Below are positions 1-9,505 of a stretch of 12,587 nucleotides of DNA, piece after piece. Made by a program: the position numbers and the translations under genes. The DNA lies in the NCBI GenBank assembly GCA_000697335.1, contig JNEM01014562.1, forward strand, positions 1 through 12,587. The letters are read 5' to 3'. A model generated the notes under the pieces. That model searched no databases and had not been told where the DNA came from. It saw only the letters and a program-made list of their open reading frames with translations. The first letter of the stretch is position 1, and every line of letters begins with the position of its first letter. Source of the stretch: Conidiobolus incongruus B7586 (taxonomy: Eukaryota > Entomophthoromycota > Entomophthoromycetes > Entomophthorales > Conidiobolaceae).

Positions 1-347
1 TATATAAAAATATTAGTTAATATTAATATTATTATATTTATTATATATTTTAATATATATAATCTATATTTTAAGAAAAAACACATTTAATTAAAAAAGT
101 TTTATTATAAAGTTAAATAAAAAAATTAATATAACTACTAAAATTAAAATAAAACTAATTAAAATATGCTTATTTAATATAATAAAACAAAAATATATTT
201 TAGTAGATTTAATAAAAAAACAAACAATTATTTTGTAATTATTTTGTTATTTTAACCCAAAAATATAATAATAAGTTAATTTTAGTTTTACGATATATAT
301 TTTCTTTTAACAAAAGATATTTTTATAAAGTTAATAGGGGAATTAAT
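1..347 (+). mobile_element. Tc1/mariner copy A, left part (5' end lies outside window)
   Basis: This is a decayed Tc1-family DNA transposon, entered part-way through the transposase gene. The stretch 61-130 aligns with the segment of copy E coding for the second DNA-binding helix region (the KKxP...KA..EF type block). The stretch around 270-347 aligns with the segment just after the first catalytic position. RIP-like decay is heavy: nearly every C and G of the copy E sequence is T or A here, and all frames have stops. The copy is cut at 347 by the LTR retrotransposon and resumes at 7914, where the alignment to copy E continues without loss apart from the 5-bp duplication TTAAT. It is the oldest layer of this side of the window, because everything from 348 to 7913 was inserted into it. 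Confidence 0.85.
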
Positions 348-693
348 TATATTATCTTAGTATTAGAAATTAAAATAATTTTATTAAATTCAGTTAAAAT
401 ATAGTTAAATTATAAAATTCAGATATAGTTATATAAAGTTTTATTAGAAATTTTTAATAAAAAATTAAAGTTAGTTGTTTTTAAATAAATAAATTAATAA
501 ATAAATAAATAGTTTAATAGATAAATAAATATATATATTAATAAATAAATAAATAGATTTTTGTTATAATTTTCTTTGCTTGATATTAAGATAAGAATAG
601 ATAAATTTAAGGGAATGTAGGATAAAAGATAAATTATAAATAAATTAATATAAAAGGTAATTATATATAGATTAATTAAATAAAGATATAATA
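348..693 (-). repeat. LTR (downstream, 3' LTR of the minus-strand gypsy element)
   Basis: The segment aligns along its length with 7558-7913. Shared landmarks are the start (TATATTAT, 348 and 7558), the A-rich AAAT repeat tract in the middle, the GATATTAAGATAA block (about 580-592 and 7806-7818) and the GATAT(A/G)ATA end. It is bounded on the left by TTAAT, which recurs directly after the other LTR. Since the element reads on the minus strand, this is its 3' LTR. The two LTRs differ at many sites and in the length of the AAAT tract. RIP changes both, so their divergence is not a clock. Confidence 0.85.
482..556 (+). repeat. AAAT/AGAT tetranucleotide tract in the 3' LTR
   Basis: This is a run of imperfect AAAT units with occasional AGAT units inside the LTR. 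The matching tract in the other LTR is at 7706-7785 and differs in unit order and length, so it has changed by slippage as well as by point mutation. It creates a long stop-free reading on the minus strand that is not a gene. Confidence 0.75.
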
Positions 694-706
694 TTTTTTC
701 AACTTT
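694..706 (-). other. Likely polypurine tract of the gypsy element
   Basis: Read on the minus strand, this stretch (AAAGTTGAAAAAA) is all purine except two T and directly abuts the 3' LTR. That is where a retrotransposon primes second-strand synthesis. It supports the minus orientation deduced from the RT and integrase order. Confidence 0.5.
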
Positions 707-1480
707 GCTATAATATAACAAAGTCTCTCTTTAAGAGGGTTTTTTAGATTTAAAGTTAGAATAAACAAGTATATAAAGGATATTAGCTTTAATTTCTTAA
801 ATAGCTTTATTTCATTAATATTTAAACTATTGGATAAAGTAATAATCTTTGTAATATTATTTTTTGTGGTTAAGAATTTTATCTATTTTATAATAATAAC
901 TTAAATTATTAAATTTAATAGGTATTGGCTTAAAATAAGTTTTTTTAATAAAAAGTCTTTAATTGGATTTTTTATAATTTAAAAATATCTACATAAAAGA
1001 CTAAATATATTTTCAAATTAAATAATAAATATAGTTTATATATATATCAGGAATAAAACCTTTGTTTTTAATAAAATAAAGACTTAACTATTTAGGTAAT
1101 AATTGTTTTAGTTGGATAGCTTAAATATTAAGATAGATCAATGTTTTTAAAACTTAATAAAATTAATAAATTATGTAAAAAATTTAAAAAAAGTAAGGAT
1201 TTCTTGTTATAATAATAAGCTTTCTTATTTTAAGTTTTAAAGATCTTTTTTTAGTAATAGATAAAAAAAATTAATGTAAGTAATAAAGTTATCAATATTA
1301 GTTAAAATATTTATAAAAGATAGTATAATATTGATAAGGTTAGGATATTAATTATAATTTAAGTAAAATAGTATTATATTTTAAAAAAGTAAACTAAATC
1401 ATTTATGGTAGATTTTAATAATAATATATTATTGATCTAATCTATTATATTATAATTAAGATATAATCTAAAAGCTTTTT
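694..1480 (-). other. Gypsy fossil, segment after integrase (no domain recognised)
   Basis: In minus orientation this segment lies between the integrase-like region and the 3' LTR. In many fungal gypsy elements it holds the integrase C-terminal domain, sometimes with a chromodomain. I cannot recognise a chromodomain or any other domain. The sequence is strongly AT-rich with stops in all frames. Confidence 0.4.
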
Positions 1481-2060
1481 TCAATATATAATTTATTTTT
1501 TTAATTGTTTATCTAAAATTTAATATAGTATAATAGAGAGATTATATTTATAACTTAATAATTCTATAAGGTTTTGTTAAATTTAAAAATAAGTCTAGTA
1601 TCTTTATTAGTTTTAATTATATCAAAAAGTTTATGATATTTAAGAATATAATTAATAAAAAATATCATTAAATCTTAAGTATTAATTTTTTTTGTTATAG
1701 GGATCAAATAGATTATTTTATTAAATTAATTAATAATAACTAAATTTAAATTGAGTTTTAGAGATAACATAAAGGTATCTATAAAATCTATAATAATATT
1801 ATTTAATAAGATATAAAAACTAATAAAAAATTTAAATAACTGAATAGATATTAATTAAGTAATTTGTTGAGTTAGCATAATTTATTAGAAATAGCATAAT
1901 TTTAATATCTTTTTATATTATTAATTAATAGGAATATTTAGAGACTTTTTAAAAGATATGTAATTATCTTTAATAGCCTAAGATTATTAAATTATGATAT
2001 ATTTTAAGAAATTATAATTTAATGGATTTTATATTAAAGATAAATATTTTACTAGTATAA
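1480..2060 (-). other. Integrase-like region of the gypsy fossil
   Basis: On the minus strand, short readable runs resemble the Ty3/gypsy integrase: an H..H zinc-binding block near 2030-1990, followed by a core reading like the D(F/I)I..., hydrophobic VV.-type strand, and the segment around the second catalytic position near 1790-1600. The order and spacing fit the family. The region is broken many times. Only the domain identity is claimed here. Confidence 0.65.
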
Positions 2061-2306
2061 TATAAAAGGTTATTTCATAGGTTAAATTAGTTAACATATA
2101 AGGTTTTTTTTTCTTTAATTTTTTTAAATTTATATATACTTAAAAAATAAAATTAATAAAGATAATTTAAATTTGATTAGCTGTTTGATTTAAGATATTG
2201 ATATTTATAAAGTAACTAAATTTAAATCAATATGATTTTTATGACAATTAGTATAGAGAAAGATATAATTTCTATATTTTAATAAAAGATTTATTAGAGT
2301 GATATA

Positions 2307-3849
2307 TATTAATCAACAAAAATAAGTCATAAAATCAAAAATATATATATTTTAATTAATAATTAAAATAATTGTATATATTAGATTACTTGAAACTATA
2401 ATATATAATTAAGGTATATTATTTGATAATAAATAAATATATTTAAATATATTTAATAAAATATCAACAAAAATATTAACCTTTAATATTTAAATAAGAT
2501 AAGTTATAAATTTGTAGGTTTTTGAGATAAAGGGATATACTTAACAATATATAACCATATCTTTTTTCTCTTTTTATTATTATTTTATATAGTATTTTAT
2601 AGATATACTAAATTTTTATTATTAGTATCATTATACTTAAATCCCTTTCTAAAAAAATCTATTTATATATTAATCAACTTATAATATTACTAAAATTATT
2701 AATATTAGCTAATTTACTATAGTTAAAATTATTAAGAATAACAATAAAAACACATTTAAACTTAAATTTAAATATGTGCAAATTATAGATAAACTTAATA
2801 AAAAGTATATTTATAGGTTAGTTAATATAAGCATATATATTTTTATTGTAAAAATATAATAACAACTATAAAATTACACAAGAATATTAGTTAACACTAA
2901 TACTATTATATATGTTTTATATTAATATAGATACCATTCATATTTTAAGAAGAAACACCCTTAACTAAAAAAATCCCATTATAAAATTAAATGGGAGTTT
3001 AAGCATCATTATTAATATTAGACTAAAACCAATTAAAGTAAGGTTATTTAATTTAATGAAATAAAAATATATTTTAATAGTTTTAATAACAAAGCTAAAT
3101 ATTTTAAAAAAAATATAAAACTACTTTATAACTATTATATTAATTCTACCCAAAATTACAATAATAAGTTAATTATTATTTAGGGATATATAATATCTTT
3201 AAGTATAAAATATCCCTATAAAATTAATAGGGGAATTAATACTAAGTTATATTAAAATATTCTAAACAATAAATTGAAAAAAAACTATTGAATAATATAG
3301 GTTAAATAAATCCAATATTATTTTCTAGCAAAATAATGCTTTTTATTATATTATAGCTTTTATTACCAAATAGCGTAAAAATAACAAGATAATAGTTATG
3401 AAGTAACTTTTTTAATCTTTTAATTTAATTTAATTAAATTTTTTTAGGATTAGTTAAAAAAGTTATTAAAGCTTTCCCTTTAGTAAAAAATTTAAATCAA
3501 CTTTAGAAATATATTTAAAAAACTTAAAACAAGATTAATCCTTCTTAATAAAAGAAATTAATTAATTCTATACCCCACAAACTTAAAAAAATTAGAAAAG
3601 CTAAAAGTAGATATACTAAGTTTTAATTTTTTTATCATCAAAAACCTATAAATTTATAACTTATCTTAAAATTTAAAGATTTATATTTTAACCAATTAAT
3701 AGCTAAATATCATCATTTAATAATATATATTAGTAATAAATATAATAGATTTTAATTATTTAATTTAGGTTTATTTTGTTAAATATTAATTAAACTATTA
3801 ATAATATATAAGTGATTTTGATTTTATAACATATTTTTATAGGTTAATA
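2307..3849 (+). mobile_element. Tc1/mariner copy B, complete with both ends, nested in the gypsy fossil
   Basis: This is a 1543-bp copy of the same family as copy E, with TA duplications at 2305-2306 and 3850-3851. The outer terminal repeats are at about 2307-2340 and 3816-3849; both can be lined up with copy E's CACT...AAAATCAAAA end after C-to-T and G-to-A changes. Inner repeats are at about 2494-2525 and 3643-3668. The transposase gene lies between. It keeps more G and C than the surrounding retrotransposon, consistent with arriving later and passing through fewer RIP cycles. It lies between the RT side and the integrase side of the gypsy element. Its sequence is closer to copy E than to copies C and D in the 5' non-coding part. 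Confidence 0.9.
2633..3670 (+). pseudogene. Tc1-type transposase remnant of copy B
   Basis: This is collinear with the copy E transposase for essentially its whole length. The start codon position reads ATA (2633-2635), followed by codons matching copy E's L-K-S. The block matching the QQDNA motif is at about 3326-3340, and the catalytic D codon there reads AAT. Many in-frame TAA/TAG stops occur where copy E or related transposases have Gln. The family is a DDE-superfamily cut-and-paste transposase. The end position is approximate because the terminal codons run into the inner repeat. Confidence 0.8.
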
Positions 3850-3851
3850 TA

Positions 3852-4550
3852 TTAACCTTTAATATAATTAATATATAATTCAAATTCTTAAAAGAATTGA
3901 ACCTATGGAATTTTATTTTTAAAGAAATAAAATTGGTAACTTAAATATATTAAAGATTTTTAATTTATAAAGATATAAACAAGTTGTTTAAATATATAAC
4001 AATAGAAGTGTTTTAGATATTCTACTATACTAAGTAGTTTTTGTTTATAAACTAGTTAATTTAGTTTTACTAATGATATTTTACAAGAATAAAAGATAAT
4101 TAGATAATGATTTATTAATTTAAATATTAAAATTTTAATATTTATTTTTTTTAAATAATTTAAGGAATTAATATTAAAATTTATAGAATTAAATTAGATA
4201 AGATAATCTTTAATAATATAATTAAAAGTATTAGTTATTAAAATGATAAATAAAGAAAAGTTAATGTTTTTTAATATTATGGCTATAGTTATAATATTAA
4301 CTAAACAAATAAATATAAAAAATTTAATATAACTTTAATTTTATTTTATATCTTTATAAAATATATTAGTTAAAGGTAAGGTAAATTTAATATATTAATC
4401 AATATAGTTCTTGAAATAATTAACCATATTTAAAAATAATTATAAGGAATTAAAATTAATTTTAATATTATTATTGGACAAGATATAACTATAAAAAATA
4501 CTTTAGAAATATTAAAATTATATTTAGATAGTTTCATAAAAAAAAGCATT
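3852..4550 (-). other. Gypsy fossil, segment between RT and copy B
   Basis: By position this segment should hold the end of reverse transcriptase and the RNase H region, upstream of the integrase on the minus strand. I cannot recognise RNase H motifs in it. It is strongly AT-rich with stops in all frames. Confidence 0.4.
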
Positions 4551-5000
4551 GGTTAAAAATATTAAAGATTTATTAAATATATTTAAGTCAATCTTCAAAT
4601 ATTTTAGAAAATATTAGGTTACTATTAATATATAATAAAATAAAAATATCTTTTGATTTAAAAAAAAAGAATTTATAAGTTTTATGAATATAACAGGTAT
4701 ATTACATAACTTAAAAAATAAGATAATGAATTTATAAAAGTTAAAACAAATATTAAAAATAATTAATAAAATTAAATTAAAGTTTATAATAATATTATAA
4801 TAATTATTATATATGTTAAATTTTATAAAAATTTAAATTTTAAAATTTAGTCTTATAATTTAAAAAGATTTAATAATATTATTTGTCTTTAATAGTTATT
4901 CTGTTTAAAGCTTAAAAGTCTATACAAAAATATAATTTATTATTTTTTTTCTTAATAAAGAAAATAAAAGAATCTTAGGGTAAAATTAAGGGATAGATAA
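4550..5000 (-). other. Reverse transcriptase-like region of the gypsy fossil
   Basis: On the minus strand, from about 4990 downwards, short readable runs match the first Ty3/gypsy RT blocks (GFI..., a KKK run, then a CIDF-like run). Near 4700-4610 are runs like the block before the active-site strand and like that strand itself. The order runs right to left, so the element is on the minus strand. The region is broken many times and is identified only by these scattered blocks. Confidence 0.7.
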
Positions 5001-7557
5001 AACCCTTATCCATAAGTTAAGATATAGTTACTTTTAGAGTTTTATTTTTTCCTATAAATATATAATAAATAAGTTAATAATAAGGTTAAGATTTAAAGAG
5101 TATTTTTATTTTATATTTGACTTTTTTTTAAATAGTAAAAATCTATTGGTTTAAATATATCTTAATAAAAACTAATTAAAAAGACATTAATTAGTTAAAT
5201 TATAAAGTTATAACATTTGAGGAGTAAGATTAAATATTATTTAAAAAGGGAGAAATAAAAATAAAATAATAGGATTAAATTTAATTTTTTCTTAAAAGGT
5301 TGAAAAATGATTAATATAATATGATAATGGATTTTAGATTTAATTTTAAGCTTAAAAAAAGCTATTATTAGATTAAATAATATTTAAAAATAAAATAATA
5401 ATGGTTGATTAATTTGATTTATTTAGATTAATCAAATTAACATAAAAATTGAATAATAAATTAGAATTAATATTATAATTATTATTTAAATTAAATAGTG
5501 TACTAGTTAAAATAAGTTATAAATTAATTATAATCAAAGAGGAATTAAAAAAAATATTAACAAAAGTAAGATTAATTTGTTAGTTATGTTATTTAAGAAT
5601 TAATTAGATTATATCATTCAAAAATAGGTTTAAATTAATAAGTAAATCTAACTTTATCTAATTCATTTTTAAAATAATATTATAATATATTAAAATAATA
5701 ATAAAATTGAATTATTTGGTATTTTAATTGAAAAGAAATAAAAAAGCTAAGATAGAAATTATCATAATATATTTAAATTTATTAAATAAGATAAATTTAG
5801 TAGAAAAAAAATAAGAATAAAATTAAGTTTTAAAGCTAGTTATTTATTAATTAAGCAACTAATAACACTGGTATTAAGTAGGAAGCCTAATATTATATTA
5901 AAAATTAAACTAGCAAAAATCAATAAGAGAGTTGAAAGATTGTTATTAAAATTAAATGATAAAACAAAAGTAAATGATAATTAAAGATTTTGAGTTGAAT
6001 TAATTTAAATTAGATAATTTTAAATATCAAGGTTTAAATTATAATATTTAGTGATTTTATTATTAATGGTATTAAGTAAATAAAATAAAAAGAGTATATT
6101 AAGATTTTTATTTATTATATTAGATATAATAGTTAAGTTTATAAATAATTTAATAATAGATGAATTAAAATAAATAATTAATTAAAAAGAAGGATTAATA
6201 AGGTTATTTACTTATTAGAAATAATATATATTTATTAATTTATTTTTTTCCCTTTTAAATAAAAGAATTTTGTTTAAGTTAATAAGAATTAGATTTTTGG
6301 GGGTATGTTAAGTAATTATAAAAGGTATTTAATTAGCAATAACAAGTATCTTTATTATTTTAGAGAATGTATTTATAGTTATAATATAAAAAGAATATAT
6401 TAAATATATATAGCTAATATTTTTCTATTAGTATAAATATCATCAATAATTATTTAATTAAAATTTTAAATAGATAAATGAAATTAAAAATTTAAATAAA
6501 TAAAAAAAATAAGTAATTTTTTTTAATTTAATATATAAGGAGTTATATTTTAAAGCCAACTCTATAGTATATCAAAAAGAATTATTTTGGGGGAAAGACT
6601 AGAGGGTTAATTTTATTATAGATTTTCTTTTTAAATTTATATAAAAAACTTATAATTTAATTAAAGGGATAATATTAAAGAAGGTGGTTTTAAGGTATTG
6701 ATATATATCTAAATAATTAAAAACAATGATAATTTATCTTAAATCTAGAAGTTTATAATAAGAAATATTTCCTAGGTTAAAAGGATAAAATTTATCTTTT
6801 AGTTTTAATTTAAATCAATTAAATTTATTGATATAATTAGAATTATACCAACTAGAAAAAAGTAATATAACTTTTAATAATTTTTTAGCTAAGTTTAAAT
6901 ATTGTTCATTAAATAAATAGATATTGAATCTAATTACTTTAATAATGTTATTAAGATATATTTGAAATATATCTTAAAAGCATTTAATTTTAGATTTATT
7001 GAGTTTTTTTTAAAACTATGATAATTTTTTAATTATTTACATAATTATCTGATAAAAAAATTATAAGGAAAATCTTATAAATATACCAATAAATAAAGAA
7101 TTATTCTTCTTTAATCTTAATATTTAAAAAATAAACATATTAAGAGGTTTATTTTTTGTTAATTATGTAATTGATAAAAATAATTATTTAGGTTATTATT
7201 TTCATTAAAAAAATCTTTGATAAAAAAAACTACTAAGGTATAAAAAAGATTACTATGTTAGTTAAAGGAATTTTTTTAACTTTACACTATGTAAGTTAAA
7301 ATATTATAAGTAATTATATTAGTTTTATCTAAATAAACTATAATATAATTAAAAGTGTAAGGATAAATTAATATAAAAAATATAAAAAGATAAGAAAAAT
7401 AAGATAATTAGAAATAAAAGATAAAAATAATAGGAAAAAATAAGAAGAGAAAAGATATAAGAAAAGATTAAGATTTAATCAAAAAATTATAAAATATATA
7501 TTTTATTATTATTGATTTTGGGTTAGAATTAAAGAGATATAAGGTTTACTATTACTA
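5000..7557 (-). other. Gypsy fossil, gag and protease side (domains not resolved)
   Basis: This is the segment between the 5' LTR (7558-7913) and the RT-like region in minus orientation, about 2.5 kb, where gag and protease would lie in a Ty3/gypsy element. I could not recognise a capsid, zinc-knuckle or protease motif. A purine-rich stretch on the plus strand at about 7370-7470 stands out by composition only. The sequence is very AT-rich and has stops in all frames. I see no second nested element here. Confidence 0.45.
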
Positions 7558-7913
7558 TATATTATTTTAATATTAAAAACTAAAATAATTATATTAAATT
7601 AAATTTGTTTATCAAATAAATTATAAGATTAAAATATAGTTATATATAACTTTATTAGAAGTTCTTGATAAAAACTTAAAATTAGTTTTGTTAGATAAAA
7701 ATAAAGATAGATAAATAAATAAATAATTGGATAAATGAATAAATAAATAGATTAATAACTAGATAAATAAAAAATAAATAAATCTTTGTTATATTTCATT
7801 TTATTTGATATTAAGATAAAAATAAATTAATTTAAAGGAAAATAGGATAAAAATTATTGGTAAATTAATATAAAAGATATATATATATAAAATAATTAGA
7901 TAAAGATATGATA
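7558..7913 (-). repeat. LTR (upstream, 5' LTR of the minus-strand gypsy element)
   Basis: This is the partner of 348-693. It aligns from TATATTAT at 7558 to GATATGATA at 7913 and is followed at once by TTAAT (7914-7918), the same five bases that precede the other LTR. Beyond that, the sequence of Tc1 copy A continues. The tract of AAAT units is at 7706-7785. In this orientation it would contain the promoter, but no promoter motif can be picked out against the AT-rich background. Confidence 0.85.
7706..7785 (+). repeat. AAAT/AGAT tetranucleotide tract in the 5' LTR
   Basis: These are imperfect AAAT units with AGAT and GAAT variants, at the place matching 482-556 in the other LTR. The differing unit order indicates slippage since insertion. 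Confidence 0.7.
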
Positions 7914-8470
7914 TTAATATTAAAATATATTAAAATATTTTAAATAATAAATTAAAAAATTTTGAATAATATAAGTTAAATAAATCAGATATTATTTTTC
8001 AACAAGATAATACCTTTTGTTATACTATTATTTTTATTATTAAATGTTTTCAAAAAATAAAATAATAGGTATAAAGTGTTTTTTTTTAATTTTTTAACTT
8101 TAAATGAATTAACTACCTTTGGGATTAGTTAAAAAATATAAATAAAGTTTTCCTACTAATAAAAATTTAAATAAGCTTTAAATATTTATTTAAAAAACTA
8201 GAAATAAAATTAATCTTCATTAATATAAAAAGTTAGTTGATTTTATACCTTATAAACTTAATAAAGTAAAAAAAACAAAAGATAAATATATTAAGTTTTA
8301 ATTTTCTTTTTATAACTAAAATATATAAATTTATAACTTATTTTGAATAAAATTTAAATTTTAATATATTAACAAAAAGTTATTATAATTTAATCAAATA
8401 TATTTCATTATAAGTAAATAATATAAGTTTATAATATATATTAATTTTAATTAATTTAATCAAGAATTAA
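7914..8470 (+). mobile_element. Tc1/mariner copy A, right part, lacking its right outer repeat
   Basis: Copy A resumes here after the gypsy element. From 7914 it follows copy E through the block matching QQDNA (about 8000-8014, CAACAAGATAATACC, the best kept motif in this copy). It continues through the block matching the region of the third catalytic residue (about 8110-8130) and the C-terminal coding part to the inner repeat at about 8322-8343. Beyond that, roughly 120 bp match the 3' non-coding part of copy B, and then the match stops near 8470 without reaching an outer terminal repeat. The sequence to the right instead fits the 5' non-coding part of copy C. The end point is good to about 20 bp. 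Confidence 0.75.
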
Positions 8471-9505
8471 TAGAGTTATTGATAAAAATATATTAAATTA
8501 AAATTTAATTAAAATAAAATATAAATTAATAAATTTATAAGTTAAAAAAATATATATAACAAAACTTTAAATATATATATATATATATTTTATTATTTTA
8601 TATATATTAACACTGGCTGGGAAGTCAAGTGTCCAATAACTTTTAAGTAAATAGTTGTCTTCTAGGACAGCACCTGTTTGGTAATATAAAAGGAGTAATT
8701 TATTGTTTAACCTGGATTATTGGGCTGTACCCTAGGAAGAGGACCGACGTGATAACTTGGTTGTAGTCGGCATATTTATAGTTTGCTTGACGTGTCTTCT
8801 CAGCGTATGAACTGTACGTCGGATGGAACAATTGATTGATTTGCTCGGGTGTATTTTGTGGTCACGTTGCAGGTGGATCTGTGATGGGGTTCTCGAATGA
8901 ATTGAATTGTTAAGGACAAATGGGTCCTCCAGCCGGTGATAATATTAAATAATAATTTACTAAATATATTTGAATAAATATTTTAATATTTATTTATTAG
9001 ATAATTTAATATTTAAAATTAATCTATTTATAAAATTATTAGAATAATTGATATTAACAAATGTATAATAGTTAAGGTTATTAAAAATATTATTAAAAAT
9101 ATATTAAAGTTTAAAACAAATTATACAAATATTATAGATAAATAAAATATAAAATATAATTATAGATTAGTTTATATAGATAGATATATAATTATTATAA
9201 AAGTATAATAAGAATTATAAGACTATATAAGAATATTAATTAGTATTAATATTATTATATATATTTTTTATTAAACCAAAATGACTCATTTTTTTATAAA
9301 AAACCTTTCACTAAAAAAAACTTATTATATAGCTAAGCAAGAATTGAAAAATTATTATTAAAATTAAATTAATAAAACAAAAACATATTTTAATCAATTT
9401 CAAAAAAATATTAGATATTTTAAATGAAATAAAAAATCATTTATGACTTTTAAATTATTATAATTTAAAAATATAATAATAAGTTAATCATGGTTTAAAA
9501 ATATA
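8471..9505 (+). mobile_element. Tc1/mariner copy C, 5' part, interrupted by a 328-bp patch and by copy D
   Basis: The non-coding part at 8471-8610 matches the 5' region of copy D, including an inner repeat at about 8526-8545 and the TTATAAGTTAA block beside it. The left outer terminal repeat is missing. After the inserted patch (8611-8938), the alignment continues into the transposase region. TTTAATATTTAAA near 9006-9020 fits the start area, and 9040-9505 matches copy E up to the first bases after the first catalytic position. About 45 bp of the N-terminal coding part appear to be deleted near 9030. The copy is cut at 9505 by copy D (target TATATA). Its other half should lie beyond the right edge of the window, and the final six bases (12582-12587) fit its resumption. 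Confidence 0.8.
8611..8938. mobile_element. Unmutated 328-bp insert with 10-bp inverted ends (candidate MITE)
   Basis: This block of normal composition (140 G+C of 328 by hand count, 43%, with 11 CpG) sits inside a region otherwise near 10% G+C. Its ends are inverted repeats: CACTGGCTGG at 8611-8620 and, on the opposite strand, CACCGGCTGG from 8938, 9 of 10 matching. Both flanks match Tc1 copy C (TTATTTTATA-type sequence before, then the start region after), so it was inserted into that copy. It has no reading frame of useful length. A 7-bp inverted pair CCGACGT (8744-8750) and ACGTCGG (8816-8822) lies in the middle. No exact target duplication directly abuts the ends; ATATTAA occurs at 8604-8610 and again three bases past the right end. 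The ends recall hAT-type CA.TG termini, but the superfamily is not settled. A captured host fragment is the alternative. Confidence 0.6.

Larger units (their letters stand above)
348..7913 (-). mobile_element. Ty3/gypsy-type LTR retrotransposon fossil, split by Tc1 copy B
   Basis: This is a full-length but dead LTR retrotransposon in minus orientation. It has two similar LTRs of about 350 bp and a 5-bp target duplication TTAAT (343-347 and 7914-7918). Without copy B (2307-3849) its body is about 6.0 kb, a usual size for fungal gypsy elements. Short readable stretches on the minus strand resemble reverse transcriptase near 5000-4550 and, past copy B, integrase near 2060-1480. The order RT then integrase is that of Ty3/gypsy (Metaviridae) rather than copia. 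A purine tract lies next to the downstream LTR. The coding region is broken many dozens of times in all frames, in a way that fits RIP. It is younger than copy A and older than copy B. I am sure of the LTR structure and strand, fairly sure of the family, and cannot name the clade. Confidence 0.85.

Noticed and set aside
494-721. Minus-strand open frame of 75 codons, rich in Ile, Leu and Tyr, resembling a membrane peptide
   Set aside because: It lies across the AAAT tract and end of the gypsy LTR, starts with a non-ATG codon (TTG), and its composition follows directly from AT-rich low-complexity DNA. It is not a gene.
720-745. Hairpin-like CTCTCTTTAAGAGGG resembling a terminator
   Set aside because: The stem is only a few base pairs and lies inside a eukaryotic retrotransposon fossil, where a bacterial-type terminator has no meaning.
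8565-8592. Stand-alone (TA)n microsatellite before the patch
   Set aside because: It aligns with the AT-rich 5' non-coding part of Tc1 copies C and D, so it is part of copy C.
8611-8938. Small protein gene or tRNA-derived SINE in the patch
   Set aside because: All frames have stops within short distances (for example the ATG frame at 8884 ends after nine codons), and I see no box A/box B pair, cloverleaf or A-rich tail.
8607-8949. PiggyBac-type insertion with TTAA duplication around the patch
   Set aside because: TTAA abuts the left end, but the nearest right TTAA is seven bases past the inverted end, so the two sides are not symmetrical. TTAA is very common in this AT-rich background.
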